Positions 23,000 through 31,468 of a stretch of 42,102 bases of DNA are shown here, piece after piece. Under the pieces are notes generated by a model. It was not told the origin of the DNA and did not search any database. It was given only the letters and a program-made list of their open reading frames with translations. Numbering within the stretch: the stretch's first letter is position 1; each line of letters begins with the position of its first letter. A program made the translations under genes and the position numbers. The stretch comes from Variovorax soli NBRC 106424 (GTDB taxonomy: Bacteria > Pseudomonadota > Gammaproteobacteria > Burkholderiales > Burkholderiaceae_C). The stretch is from contig NZ_BCUU01000043.1 in assembly GCF_001591385.1 (NCBI RefSeq), forward strand, positions 1 through 42,102, read 5' to 3'.

Positions 23000-24037
23000 A
23001 TGCTCACACCCGAACTCGTCGATGCATTGCAGGCGCCCATCAGCGAGGCATCACCCACTGGCGACAACCTCGAGTACGACAGTGCCTTCACCGCGCTGGA
23101 AGCGGCCTCGCAAGGCAAGCCGGAGCAGCAGTTCGGCGACACGGTGATCCCGGCGGTCGAGCCCGACTGGCGCCAGGTGTCGGAGCAGGCGCAGGAGCTG
23201 CTGGGCCGCACCAAGGATGCACGCCCCGCCATCCTGCTCATGCGCGCGAGCACCCGCATGCAGGGCATCGAAGGCTTCAGCCGCGGCCTGGCGCTGCTCA
23301 CCGGCCTGCTGCAGCGCTACTGGGACGATCTGCATCCAAAGCTCGACGCGGAGGACGACAACGACCCCACCATGCGCCTGAATGCGCTGGCGCCGCTCTC
23401 GGACGACAGCACGGTGCTGCGCGAACTCTATGAAGCGCGCGTGGGCACCGCCCGGGGCATCGGCCCGATCCGCGTGCGCGACATCGCCATTGCGCACGGC
23501 ACGCTCAACGCGGTGGGTGGCGACGAGGGCTTCTCGCTGTCGCAGATCGACGGCGCGCTCGAATCCATTCATGGCGAATCGCCCGAAGTCATCGACATCC
23601 TGCTCGGCCTGGCGCCGCAGGTGACCGCCCTGCAGAACCTGCTGTCGGACCGCACCGGCCGCAGCGACGCGGTCGACCTCGCGCCGCTGCGCGGCATCTG
23701 CACGATGCTGGCCAAGGCCTGCAGCCACCTCGGCGGGAACGCCGCCGAAGCCGGCGAAGCCGAGGGCGATGAAGTGGCCGCATCCGAAGGCGGCAGCGCG
23801 GCCGCACCGGCCGCCGCACGCGGCGAGATCCGCAGCCGGCAGGACGCACTGCAGACGCTCGACCGCGTGATCCGCTACCTGGAGCAGGCCGAGCCGGGCA
23901 ACCCGGCCCCGCTGCTCATCACGCGCGCCAAGAAGCTCATCGGCGTGAGCTTTCTGGAAATCATGGCCGACCTGGCGCCCAACGCGCTCGACACCATCGA
24001 GATGGTCACCGGCAAGCCGCCGAGCGACTCCGAGTAA
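23000..24037 (+). CDS. tssA: T6SS TssA (ImpA domain protein)
   Basis: TssA caps and guides assembly of the T6SS sheath/tube on the baseplate. The 345-residue product has the ImpA N-terminal domain: ISEASPTGDNLEYDSAFTAL (about 14-33), PDWRQVSEQAQELL, and GLALLTGLLQRYWDDLHPKL. The C-terminal part (about 280-345) contains SRQDALQTLDRVIRYLEQAE and ISFLEIMADLAPNAL-like sequence, usual in the family. The ATG at 23000 starts exactly at the domain; longer upstream frames overlap tssJ antisense. It leads the tssA-tssB-tssC-hcp run. Confidence 0.93.
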   Translation: MLTPELVDALQAPISEASPTGDNLEYDSAFTALEAASQGKPEQQFGDTVIPAVEPDWRQVSEQAQELLGRTKDARPAILLMRASTRMQGIEGFSRGLALLTGLLQRYWDDLHPKLDAEDDNDPTMRLNALAPLSDDSTVLRELYEARVGTARGIGPIRVRDIAIAHGTLNAVGGDEGFSLSQIDGALESIHGESPEVIDILLGLAPQVTALQNLLSDRTGRSDAVDLAPLRGICTMLAKACSHLGGNAAEAGEAEGDEVAASEGGSAAAPAAARGEIRSRQDALQTLDRVIRYLEQAEPGNPAPLLITRAKKLIGVSFLEIMADLAPNALDTIEMVTGKPPSDSE

Positions 24038-24073
24038 CACCCTCCGACCCCATTTCACCCGCAAGGAGCACAC

Positions 24074-24583
24074 ATGGCCACCAGCAGTCAGAAGTTCATC
24101 GCCCGCAACCGGGCACCCCGGGTTCAGATCGAGTACGACGTGGAGCTCTACGGGGCCGAGAAGAAGGTCCAGCTGCCGTTCGTGATGGGCGTGCTGGCCG
24201 ACCTGTCGGGCAAGCCGGCCGATCCCGACAAGGTGCAGCCGGTGGCCGACCGGAAGTTCCTCGAATTCGACGTGGACAACTTCGACTCGCGCATGAAGGC
24301 CATGAAGCCGCATGCCGCCTTCGAAGTGCCCAACACGCTCACCGGCGAAGGCAACCTGAAGGTGGACCTGACCTTCGAGAACATGGACGACTTCTCGCCC
24401 GCCGCCGTGGCGCGCAAGGTCGAGGCACTGAACAAGCTGCTGGAGGCGCGCACCCAGCTGTCGAACCTGGTGACCTACATGGACGGCAAGGGCGGCGCGG
24501 AAGAACTGCTGGCCAAGGTGCTGGACAACCCCGAACTGCTCAACACGCTGGCAGCCAGCGCCAAGCCTGCCGACGCCGCGTGA
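24074..24583 (+). CDS. tssB: T6SS contractile sheath small subunit TssB (VipA)
   Basis: TssB and TssC form the contractile sheath around the Hcp tube. At 169 residues the length is standard. Family stretches are RAPRVQIEYDVELYGAEKKV (about 13-32), LPFVMGVLADLSGKP, FLEFDVDNFDSRM and LTFENMDDFSPAAVARKV. The start has AAGGAG eight bases upstream. It follows tssA by 36 bp and precedes tssC by 47 bp. Confidence 0.96.
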   Translation: MATSSQKFIARNRAPRVQIEYDVELYGAEKKVQLPFVMGVLADLSGKPADPDKVQPVADRKFLEFDVDNFDSRMKAMKPHAAFEVPNTLTGEGNLKVDLTFENMDDFSPAAVARKVEALNKLLEARTQLSNLVTYMDGKGGAEELLAKVLDNPELLNTLAASAKPADAA

Positions 24584-24630
24584 CGGCAACGGCCTGAACG
24601 CACACCGATCGAACACGAGGAGAACGAACC

Positions 24631-26130
24631 ATGGCCGATGCAGCCACCAGCCAGGAAAGCGCACTGAAAGACGTTGCGTACGAAGGCAGCGACTTTTCAT
24701 CGCTCTTGCAGAAGGAATTCAAGCCGCGCAGCGACGAGGCGCGCAGCGCCGTCGAGGCCGCCGTGCTCACGCTGGCCCAGCAGGCGCTGGCCAACACCAA
24801 GGTCATCGGCAAGGACGTGACCAAGTCGATCCAGGCCATGATCGCCGCCATCGACGCCAAGCTCACCGAGCAGATCAACCTCATCATCCACCATGAGGAC
24901 TACCAGAAGCTCGAGAGCGCCTGGCGCGGCCTGCACTACATGGTGAACAACACCGAGACGGACGAGAACCTGAAGATCCGGGTGATGGACATCAGCAAGA
25001 AGGACCTGCACAAGCAGCTGCGCAAGTTCAAGGGCACCGCGTGGGACCAGAGCCCGATGTTCAAGAAGATCTACGAGCAGGAATACGGCCAGTTCGGCGG
25101 CGAGCCCTTCGGCGCCATCGTGGGCGACTACCACTTCGACCAAAGCCCGCCCGACGTGGAGCTGCTGTCCGAGATGGCCAAGATCGCGGCCTCCGCACAC
25201 GCGCCCTTCATCACCGGCGCCAGCCCCAACCTGATGCAGATGGAAAGCTGGCAGGAGCTTGCCAACCCGCGCGACCTGACCAAGATCTTCTCCACGCCCG
25301 AGTACGCCGCATGGCGCAGCTTGCGCGAGTCGGACGACTCCAAGTACATCGGCCTGTGCATGCCGCGCTTTCTGGCACGCACGCCCTACGGCGCCAAGAC
25401 CAACCCGATCGACGACTTCGACTTCGAGGAAGACACCGCCGGCGCCGACCACAGCCGCTACGCCTGGGCCAACGCGGCCTACGCGATGGCCACCAACATC
25501 AACCGCTCGTACAAGATGTACGGCTGGGGCTCGCGCATCCGCGGCATCGAGTCGGGCGGCGCGGTGGAGAACCTGCCGCTGCACACCTTCCCGAGCGACG
25601 ATGGCGGCGTGGACCAGAAGTGCCCCACCGAGATCGCCATCAGCGACCGGCGCGAGGCGGAGCTGTCGAAGGCGGGCTTGCTCTCGCTCATCCACCGCAA
25701 GAACTCGGACTTTGCCGCCTTCATCGGCGCGCAGTCGCTCAACAAGCCGGCCGAGTACGACGACCCCGACGCCACTGCCAACGCCAACCTGGCGGCGCGC
25801 CTGCCCTACCTGTTCGCCTGCAACCGCTTCGCGCACTACCTCAAGTGCATCGTGCGGGACAAGGTGGGCAGCTTCAAGGAGCGCGCGGACATGGAGCGCT
25901 GGCTCAACAAGTGGATCATGAACTACGTGGACGGCGACCCCGCCAACTCGTCGGAAGAGACCAAGGCGCGCCGCCCGCTCGCCGCCGCCGAGGTGGTGGT
26001 GGAAGAGGTCGAGGGCAACCCCGGCTACTACACCTCCAAGTTCTTTCTGCGCCCGCACTACCAGCTCGAAGGGCTGACGGTGTCGCTGCGCCTGGTGTCC
26101 AAGCTGCCGTCCGCCAAGGGCGGCAAGTAA
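24631..26130 (+). CDS. tssC: T6SS contractile sheath large subunit TssC (VipB)
   Basis: This 499-residue protein matches TssC throughout. Key stretches are AWRGLHYMVNNTETDENLKI (about 92-111), PFGAIVGDYHFDQSPPDVEL, FSTPEYAAWRSLRESDDS, YIGLCMPRFLARTPYG, NRSYKMYGWGSRIRGIESGG, and the C-terminal FFLRPHYQLEGLTVSLRLVS. It is recycled by ClpV, which binds the TssC/VipB N-terminal helix; the clpV gene lies at the right edge of the window. The ribosome-binding site GAGGAG is strong. Confidence 0.97.
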   Translation: MADAATSQESALKDVAYEGSDFSSLLQKEFKPRSDEARSAVEAAVLTLAQQALANTKVIGKDVTKSIQAMIAAIDAKLTEQINLIIHHEDYQKLESAWRGLHYMVNNTETDENLKIRVMDISKKDLHKQLRKFKGTAWDQSPMFKKIYEQEYGQFGGEPFGAIVGDYHFDQSPPDVELLSEMAKIAASAHAPFITGASPNLMQMESWQELANPRDLTKIFSTPEYAAWRSLRESDDSKYIGLCMPRFLARTPYGAKTNPIDDFDFEEDTAGADHSRYAWANAAYAMATNINRSYKMYGWGSRIRGIESGGAVENLPLHTFPSDDGGVDQKCPTEIAISDRREAELSKAGLLSLIHRKNSDFAAFIGAQSLNKPAEYDDPDATANANLAARLPYLFACNRFAHYLKCIVRDKVGSFKERADMERWLNKWIMNYVDGDPANSSEETKARRPLAAAEVVVEEVEGNPGYYTSKFFLRPHYQLEGLTVSLRLVSKLPSAKGGK

Positions 26131-26274
26131 CGGATCACTTTTTTCGGCCGATGCCTTTTGATTCGGCCGCTTCGATTTCGTTTTCCAGTTAGCTCCCAGG
26201 ATCGCAACTCGAATACACCATCGGTCCGGGCAGCCCCTTCGTTTTCAACCACACATCCGGGAAAGGTGAGCATC

Positions 26275-26757
26275 ATGGCCGTAGACATGTTCATAAAGAT
26301 CGCCGACATCGAGGGCGAATCGAGCGACGCCAAGCACAAGAAGGAAATCGACGTGCTGGCCTGGAGCTGGGGCCTGAGCCAGTCGGGCACGGCGCACATG
26401 GGCGGCGGCGCGGGCGCCGGCAAGGTGAACGTGCAGGACCTGTCGTTCACCAAGTACATCGACTCGGCCTCGCATGCCCTGATCCTGCATTGCAGCAACG
26501 GCAAGCACATCAAGGAGGCGACGCTGGTGGTGCGCAAGGCCGGCGAGAGCCCGCTGGAATACATCAAGATCACGCTGAGCGACCTGATCGTCTCGTCCAT
26601 CAGCACCGGCGGCAGCGGCGGGGAGGACCGGCTGACCGAGAACGTGACGCTGAACTTCGCCAAGTTCAAGTACGAATACACGCCGCAGAAGAAGGACGGC
26701 ACCGGCGAGGCCGCCAAGACGGCCGGCTGGGACATCGCCGCCAACGAGAAGGTCTGA
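26275..26757 (+). CDS. hcp: T6SS tube protein Hcp (TssD)
   Basis: Hcp hexamers stack into the inner tube that carries effectors. The 160-residue product starts MAVDMFIKIADIEGESSDAK and has DVLAWSWGLSQSGTAH, ASHALILHCSNGKHIKEATL and ENVTLNFAKFKYEYTPQ, all typical. A strong AAGGTGAG lies six bases before the ATG. A 144-bp gap separates it from tssC and contains CGGCCG repeated in inverted orientation at about 26146-26170, which might lower read-through or stabilise the hcp message. A large hairpin follows the gene. Confidence 0.96.
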   Translation: MAVDMFIKIADIEGESSDAKHKKEIDVLAWSWGLSQSGTAHMGGGAGAGKVNVQDLSFTKYIDSASHALILHCSNGKHIKEATLVVRKAGESPLEYIKITLSDLIVSSISTGGSGGEDRLTENVTLNFAKFKYEYTPQKKDGTGEAAKTAGWDIAANEKV

Positions 26758-26815
26758 CGGACGGCGCGGGCTGGCTGGCAGGAGTAGCCTGGCACGCCCC
26801 CCGCAGTACCTTTTT

Positions 26816-26844
26816 GCCGGCCCTCGGGCAATTCGAGGGCCGGC
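26816..26844 (+). terminator. Strong hairpin after hcp (terminator or mRNA stabiliser)
   Basis: GCCGGCCCTCG (26816-26826) pairs perfectly with CGAGGGCCGGC (26834-26844) around a seven-base loop. The run after the stem (CTCATCTCTT) is pyrimidine-rich but not a pure T tract, so termination may be partial. It stands 58 bases after the hcp stop. Confidence 0.7.
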
Positions 26845-26934
26845 CTCATCTCTTCCCCATCAGACTGTGCCTGCGCGTGGACGCCCTGGCGGCGTTCAGT
26901 GCGACAACAACCGATGAACCTGGAGAAGAGAAAC

Positions 26935-27384
26935 ATGCAGACCCCCACCATTCAACGCCCCCAACGCCCCACCGGCGCCTTCGTCGGCGCCAGTTGGGCC
27001 GCGCTCTTCGTGGGCGCCGCGGCCTTCCTGGCAGGCCTGTGGAACGCGCAGACGATGCAGCTCAACGAGAAGGGCTACTACTTCATCGTGCTCATGTACG
27101 GGCTGTTCTCGGCGGTTTCGCTGCAGAAGACGGTGCGCGACCGGCTGGAGGGCATCCGGGTCACCGGCATCTACTACGGCCTGTGCTGGCTGTCGCTGAT
27201 GCTGTCCGTCCTGCTGCTGGCCATCGGCCTGTGGAACGCCACCCTGGGCAGCAGCGAAAAGGGCTTCTACGCAATGGCGTTCCTGCTCGCGCTGTTTGCC
27301 GCGGTGGCGGTGCAGAAGAACGTGCGCGACGTGGCGCTGCTCAAGCCGGCGGAGGACGAGGCGGACGCCGCCGAGGCCTCATGA
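26935..27384 (+). CDS. YiaA/YiaB-type inner-membrane protein
   Basis: A 149-residue membrane protein with four hydrophobic helices arranged as two similar pairs: [20 protein letters not shown] with [19 protein letters not shown], then [13 protein letters not shown] [16 protein letters not shown] with [19 protein letters not shown]. Both halves have the 'GLWNA...EKG(Y/F)Y......F.AV.(L/V)QK.VRD' pattern of the YiaA/YiaB domain. The ATG at 26935 follows GGAGAAGAG; an in-frame ATG at 26914 lacks a site. Function unknown. It converges on the PP2C gene with a 10-bp gap and need not be part of the T6SS. Confidence 0.8.
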   Translation: MQTPTIQRPQRPTGAFVGASWAALFVGAAAFLAGLWNAQTMQLNEKGYYFIVLMYGLFSAVSLQKTVRDRLEGIRVTGIYYGLCWLSLMLSVLLLAIGLWNATLGSSEKGFYAMAFLLALFAAVAVQKNVRDVALLKPAEDEADAAEAS

Positions 27385-27394
27385 AGCCGCTGCA

Positions 27395-28165
27395 CTAGAG
27401 CATCAGCCGTGTGGTTTCGTCGTCCTCGTGCACCCACAGCGCGAGGGCGGTGTAGTTGTCATGGCCGGGCTTGGCCCTGGCCTTGACCTGCGCATCCAGC
27501 TTCTCGACCCACTGGCTGGCGTCCCGCGACTGGCGCAGGGTGTCCAGCAGGCAGGTGTCGCCCAGCGGCTCCCACAGGCCGTCGGTGCACAGCAGCAGCA
27601 CGTCGCCCACCTGCAGCGCGATGCGCTCGGACACCGCGATCTCCGGCGCGGGGTCCACCGACCCCAGCGCGGACAGCAGCATGTTGCGCTGCGGATGCAA
27701 CCGCGCGCCCTCCTCGTCGAGCATGCCGCCCGCGACCATCTGCTGCACCAGGCTGTGGTCCGTGGTCCGGCGCGCGACGGCGCCGCCCCGAAGAAGGTAG
27801 GCCCGGCTGTCGCCGCAGTGCGCGAACGTGAGCTGCTGCGCCTGCAGGTCGACGGCGGCCAGCACCACGGTGGAGCGCATCGCGGCCAGCTTGCCGCCTT
27901 CGGCCTGGCGGGCCACCACGTCGAGATTGGCGCGCTCCAGCAGCTGGCGCAGCGCACCCGCGTCGATGCCGGGCTGGGCGGCAAAGCCATCGAGCACGCT
28001 GCGGCGAACCACAGCGGAGGCCACGTCGCCGCCGCCATGGCCGCCCGCACCGTCGGCCACCACGCACAGCACATGGCGCTCGTCGTTCCAGTGGCCGAAG
28101 GCGTCCTCGTTGTAGTCGCGGCCGCCCTGCTTGGACAGGGTCACGATCTCGATTTCGAAGTCCAA
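27395..28165 (-). CDS. PP2C-family Ser/Thr phosphatase (PppA/Stp-like, T6SS control)
   Basis: Dephosphorylates proteins in the threonine-phosphorylation pathway that controls many T6SSs by acting on FHA proteins. The 256-residue product has the PP2C metal-binding motifs GRDYNEDAFG (about 15-24), VVADGAGGHGGGDVAS (about 36-51), CGDSRAYLLRGG, LLLCTDGLWEPL and the final GHDNYTALAL. I use a TTG start at 28165, five bases after a perfect GGAGG (complement of 28171-28175); the ATGs further upstream lie deep in the FHA gene. The FHA gene is immediately upstream, which supports a joint role. No PpkA-type kinase is visible in the window. Confidence 0.88.
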   Translation of the reverse strand: MDFEIEIVTLSKQGGRDYNEDAFGHWNDERHVLCVVADGAGGHGGGDVASAVVRRSVLDGFAAQPGIDAGALRQLLERANLDVVARQAEGGKLAAMRSTVVLAAVDLQAQQLTFAHCGDSRAYLLRGGAVARRTTDHSLVQQMVAGGMLDEEGARLHPQRNMLLSALGSVDPAPEIAVSERIALQVGDVLLLCTDGLWEPLGDTCLLDTLRQSRDASQWVEKLDAQVKARAKPGHDNYTALALWVHEDDETTRLML

Positions 28166-28218
28166 GGTGACCTCCGCGCGTTGTTGTTCTTCTTGTCGCT
28201 GTTTTTCTGCGCAGCCGG

Positions 28219-29889
28219 CTAGCGGCCGCCGCCCGACTTGAGCCTGGCCATCTGTTCTTCGTAGGCCTTGACGAAGGCCTTGCCGAACAGGCTGTGGAAG
28301 TCGTCTTCGGCTTCCGCGGCAATGTTGCCGTAGAGCGCCACGAACTGGTCCCACAGCTTGGCCTTGCGGTTGGCGGCAAAGAGCGAATCGAGCGCGCTCT
28401 TGGCGGCGATCTTTTTTTCCAGCTCGTCGGGCGTGAAGCGCTGCAGCACATGGGTGAGCGCGGCGCGCATGCCGACCATCACGCCGAACTCGTGCGCGCG
28501 CAGGTCGTTGTAGGCATCGCGCATGGCTTCTTCAGGGCCCATGAAGCCGCGCATGCCGGGGCCCAGCAAGTGGGCCAATGCCACCTCGACCGTGGGCGAG
28601 AACTTCAGCGGGTTGTTGGCGCTGGCCGCAATCATGGTGACTTCGGCGTGCACGCCCTTCTTCACTTCCTGGCGCGCGAGCAGGAGTTGCAGCGTGCCTT
28701 CGGTGGCGCTGCGCAGCAACACGCCGATGCGCTCCATCAGCTCGGGGGTGAGCGTGGTGGGAGCCTGGTGGGTGCTGTCGAGACCGCGCAGGAAGGCGGC
28801 GAGGAGTTCAGAGTCGCTGGCGCGTTGGCTGCTCGTTGTTGCGGCGGAGGGCCGAGGTGCGGGCGCCGACATCACGGGTGATGGGGCAGGAGCTGCGGGC
28901 GGCTCTTGCGGCTGCGGTGATGGAGATGGCGACAGGTTGCGCACGGCCGGCGCCGGCGGCGGTGGCGGCAACAGGTCGCCGAACGGGTCGTCGTCCGAAG
29001 CCGACGGCGCCGCAGCACCCGGCACCACGCCCTTGGGCGGCGCGAAGCCGATGCGGTCGATGGCCAGGTGATCGCTCCTGGGCGCAGGGGCGCCTTTCGG
29101 CGGGCCGGCCTGCAGCGCCGCGAACGGATCTGCGTCGGATGCCGTGTTCGGCTGCAGCAGCGGATCGGCCAGCGGCGACAAGGCCAGCGGATCCGCGCCC
29201 GGGGTCTTGCTCGGCGCACCGAACAGATGGTCGATGCCGGCCGCAGCATCGGGCGCCCGCAGGCCAAGGTCGGAGAAGTCCTCGATGGCACCGGGCTTCG
29301 GCGCGGCGGTGCCGGTGCCGAGCAGGTCGGCAAAGGGATCGTCGTCCGAGGCGGGCGCCGGCGCGGCGCGCGGCGCGCCCATGGCCATCGGGTCAGGGAA
29401 GAGCAGCGGGTCGGTGGAGGGCGGCGGACCGGCCGGCGCCCGCGGAGGTGCCGACGCTGATGCTGATGCCGGCGGCGAGCCGATGCCCGACAGCAGGTCG
29501 GCGAATGGATCGTCGGCGGTGGGCTGGCTGGTCGTGCTTGCAAACGGCGCGGCCGATGCGGGCGCCGGAACCGTCTGCGAATCGGGCGCACCACGTACGG
29601 TGAGCTCGAAGCAGCCGACCATCAGCCGGTCGCCATCGCTCAGCTGCGCCTCGTTCCCGCTGCCCAGCGGCCGGCCGTTGTGCTGCAGCGGGTTGCTGCC
29701 GCGGTCGGTGATGAAGTAGCGCCCGCCCCGGCATTCCACCGTGGCGTGGGTGCGCGACACGGTACGGTCGTCCAGCACCAGCGTGTTGGTGTTGGAGCGG
29801 CCGATGGTGCCGCCCGCGGGGCCGAACTGCGCGGAGCGCGGCTGGCCGCCGGTTGCGGCCTGGCCGCCTACGACCACCAGGTTGATCAC
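28219..29889 (-). CDS. tagH: T6SS-associated FHA-domain protein TagH
   Basis: The 556-residue protein has an N-terminal FHA domain (about 1-100; GGTIGRSNTNTLVLDD, VSRTHATVECRGGRYFITDR, GSNPLQHNGRPL) that binds phosphothreonine. A long Pro/Ala/Asp-rich linker follows (about 105-370) with repeated DPFADLL/DPFGDLL motifs. The C-terminal TagH domain (about 370-556) includes LAHLLGPGMRGFMGPEEAM, HEFGVMVGMRAALTHVLQRF and LYGNIAAEAEDDFHSLFGKA. The repeated acidic-hydrophobic DPF motifs look like short binding sites. It lies between the PP2C gene and a small membrane-protein gene, all read leftwards. Confidence 0.9.
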   Translation of the reverse strand: MINLVVVGGQAATGGQPRSAQFGPAGGTIGRSNTNTLVLDDRTVSRTHATVECRGGRYFITDRGSNPLQHNGRPLGSGNEAQLSDGDRLMVGCFELTVRGAPDSQTVPAPASAAPFASTTSQPTADDPFADLLSGIGSPPASASASAPPRAPAGPPPSTDPLLFPDPMAMGAPRAAPAPASDDDPFADLLGTGTAAPKPGAIEDFSDLGLRAPDAAAGIDHLFGAPSKTPGADPLALSPLADPLLQPNTASDADPFAALQAGPPKGAPAPRSDHLAIDRIGFAPPKGVVPGAAAPSASDDDPFGDLLPPPPPAPAVRNLSPSPSPQPQEPPAAPAPSPVMSAPAPRPSAATTSSQRASDSELLAAFLRGLDSTHQAPTTLTPELMERIGVLLRSATEGTLQLLLARQEVKKGVHAEVTMIAASANNPLKFSPTVEVALAHLLGPGMRGFMGPEEAMRDAYNDLRAHEFGVMVGMRAALTHVLQRFTPDELEKKIAAKSALDSLFAANRKAKLWDQFVALYGNIAAEAEDDFHSLFGKAFVKAYEEQMARLKSGGGR

Positions 29890-29908
29890 GGTTGATGCCT
29901 CCTGCGAT

Positions 29909-30082
29909 TCATCGTTGCGCCTGCGTCCACCAGAGCCAGCCGGACACGGTTGCGAAGATCAGCGCGACCAGCAGCCAGGTGCGGCTCGATGGCGCGAGTT
30001 TGAAACCATCGCGCGTTAGGCGCCAGAGGGCAGCTGCGAGAAACACGGCGGCCAGCGCTGCGAGGATGTATTGGGCGGCCAT
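29909..30082 (-). CDS. Small two-helix membrane protein, unknown
   Basis: A 57-residue protein beginning MAAQYILAALAAVFLAAALW. A second hydrophobic helix (WLLVALIFATVSGWLWW) follows a short basic loop (RLTRDGFKLAPSSR). It ends TQAQR. It fits in the 200-bp space between tagH and the TIGR02270 gene in the same direction, and its start is eight bases after that gene's stop. It is likely a real inner-membrane protein of the cluster. No family name can be given with confidence. Confidence 0.6.
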   Translation of the reverse strand: MAAQYILAALAAVFLAAALWRLTRDGFKLAPSSRTWLLVALIFATVSGWLWWTQAQR

Positions 30083-30090
30083 GGGTTCGA

Positions 30091-31362
30091 TCAAGCCTCC
30101 ACGGCAGTGGCGGTGATACCAAGCCAGCGCTGCTGCCGCCAGGCAGGGGCAGCAGTGTTGAACAGCGGCGTGCCGGGCTGAAGCAGGCAGCGCCATTCGG
30201 CCGCGGCAATGCGTTGACGCTGGTAGCCTTCTTTCAGGACTGCCAGGCAATGGGCGAACGACGGCGGTTCACCCATGAAGTAGCGGCTTCCAGCAACGAA
30301 ACGGTGGCGGGTGGTTTGCCACCAGGCGGCAATTTTCTCGAGGTCGGGCCACGGCAGGCCGTGGTCCTCATCCATCGCAACAGAGTCATCCTCCGGATCG
30401 TCGCTGGCCCCTGCTTCCGGTGACTCCGCCAGCGCCCGCTCGAAGTTCTGCCGGGCCACATCCACGCCAGTGATCAAGCTGAACGCTTCGCCGGCAATGC
30501 GCGCAAGCTTGGGGTCTTGCATCTGCTGGATGAGCCAGGGGATGTAGTGCAGATCGCCGCAGGCGCCAATGCCACGAATCAGCAAGCGTGCGTCGGCGGG
30601 GTTCTGCGACAAGGTCTTGAGTACTGCGTGAACCTCGGTCGATTCCAGCAACTTGAGCACCAAGCTCAGGGCGTGCCGACGATGGCGACCGGAGACCAGC
30701 GCCATGGTGCGCAGCGCAGCCACCGCTTCCCGCCGATCGCCGAGCAGGACCGCGGCGCGCGCCGCTTCGAAAACGCAATCAGCGTCCGCATCGGCCATCG
30801 CATTGATGCAATCGGGCAGCAAGTCGACTCGACCCAGACTGGCGACGACGCGCCAGGCTCGAGCGCGAAGCGCCGCGTCGGCGTCCTTCAAGGCGATGGT
30901 CAACGAAGCGGCGGGGTCCGCCCCGTGCAGGGCGCAGGCTGCAAGGCCGACCCGGCGGCGAAACGCATCGGGTGCTTCAAGCAGGGCCCTGGTAATGCCG
31001 CGAAGGCTGGACGCAGAGACCCATCCGAAGGCCGAGACGAGGCCCGCCTGGCTATCGGGCAGCGCCTGGGCCAGTGCAAGCGAGTTTTCGAGGCCGGCCA
31101 CATTGCGCCCTTCGATTGCTCGAACCGTCGCCGCAAACATCTCGCCTGGGGCCGGAGTCTCGAGCGCATCGGCCACGAGCTTCGAGCCGTATTCGCCGGC
31201 GACATCCAGACCGTCGAGGTGTGCGGCAAGACGGTCGTCGAGGCGGCGCAGTTGGTTCAGCTTGACGTGGGGGGCACGAACAAGAAAGGAGCGGGTGTTC
31301 CGAAGCGCGATCGCCTCTTGCACGTGCTGCTGGACAACGACAGGAACGAGATCGCGCTTCAT
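30091..31362 (-). CDS. TIGR02270-family HEAT-repeat-like protein of T6SS cluster
   Basis: A 423-residue protein I recognise as the TIGR02270 family, found beside effector/DUF2169 genes in T6SS clusters. It is mainly alpha-helical with HEAT-like repeats (LGRVDLLPDCINAMADADAD, GDRREAVAALRTMALVSG). The family-like C-terminal part contains GEAFSLITGVDV, PWPDLEKIAAWWQTTRHRF, RYFMGEPPS and ...YQRQRIAAAEWRCLL. The start MKRDLVPVVVQQHVQEA is the natural N-terminus. Function is not established; a helper or adaptor in effector loading is possible. It lies 106 bp downstream of the beta-propeller gene. Confidence 0.75.
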   Translation of the reverse strand: MKRDLVPVVVQQHVQEAIALRNTRSFLVRAPHVKLNQLRRLDDRLAAHLDGLDVAGEYGSKLVADALETPAPGEMFAATVRAIEGRNVAGLENSLALAQALPDSQAGLVSAFGWVSASSLRGITRALLEAPDAFRRRVGLAACALHGADPAASLTIALKDADAALRARAWRVVASLGRVDLLPDCINAMADADADCVFEAARAAVLLGDRREAVAALRTMALVSGRHRRHALSLVLKLLESTEVHAVLKTLSQNPADARLLIRGIGACGDLHYIPWLIQQMQDPKLARIAGEAFSLITGVDVARQNFERALAESPEAGASDDPEDDSVAMDEDHGLPWPDLEKIAAWWQTTRHRFVAGSRYFMGEPPSFAHCLAVLKEGYQRQRIAAAEWRCLLQPGTPLFNTAAPAWRQQRWLGITATAVEA

Positions 31363-31468
31363 GCAATGTCAGGCAGCCCGCTCGCAGTCGATCTCACCTC
31401 CAGCCACATCTCGCGGTCGAGAGGCCTCGCGGGTCTGCCTGATCCTGGTCTCGTCGGCATGGGCAGCG

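Noticed and set aside
26785..26802. Sigma-54 promoter (TGGCAC...) after hcp
   Set aside because: The -24 half is good, but the -12 half lacks TTGC. It also faces only the YiaA-like gene.
28166..28354. Longer PP2C start at the ATG at 28354
   Set aside because: It would run inside tagH. The TTG at 28165 has a perfect GGAGG and begins the PP2C fold.
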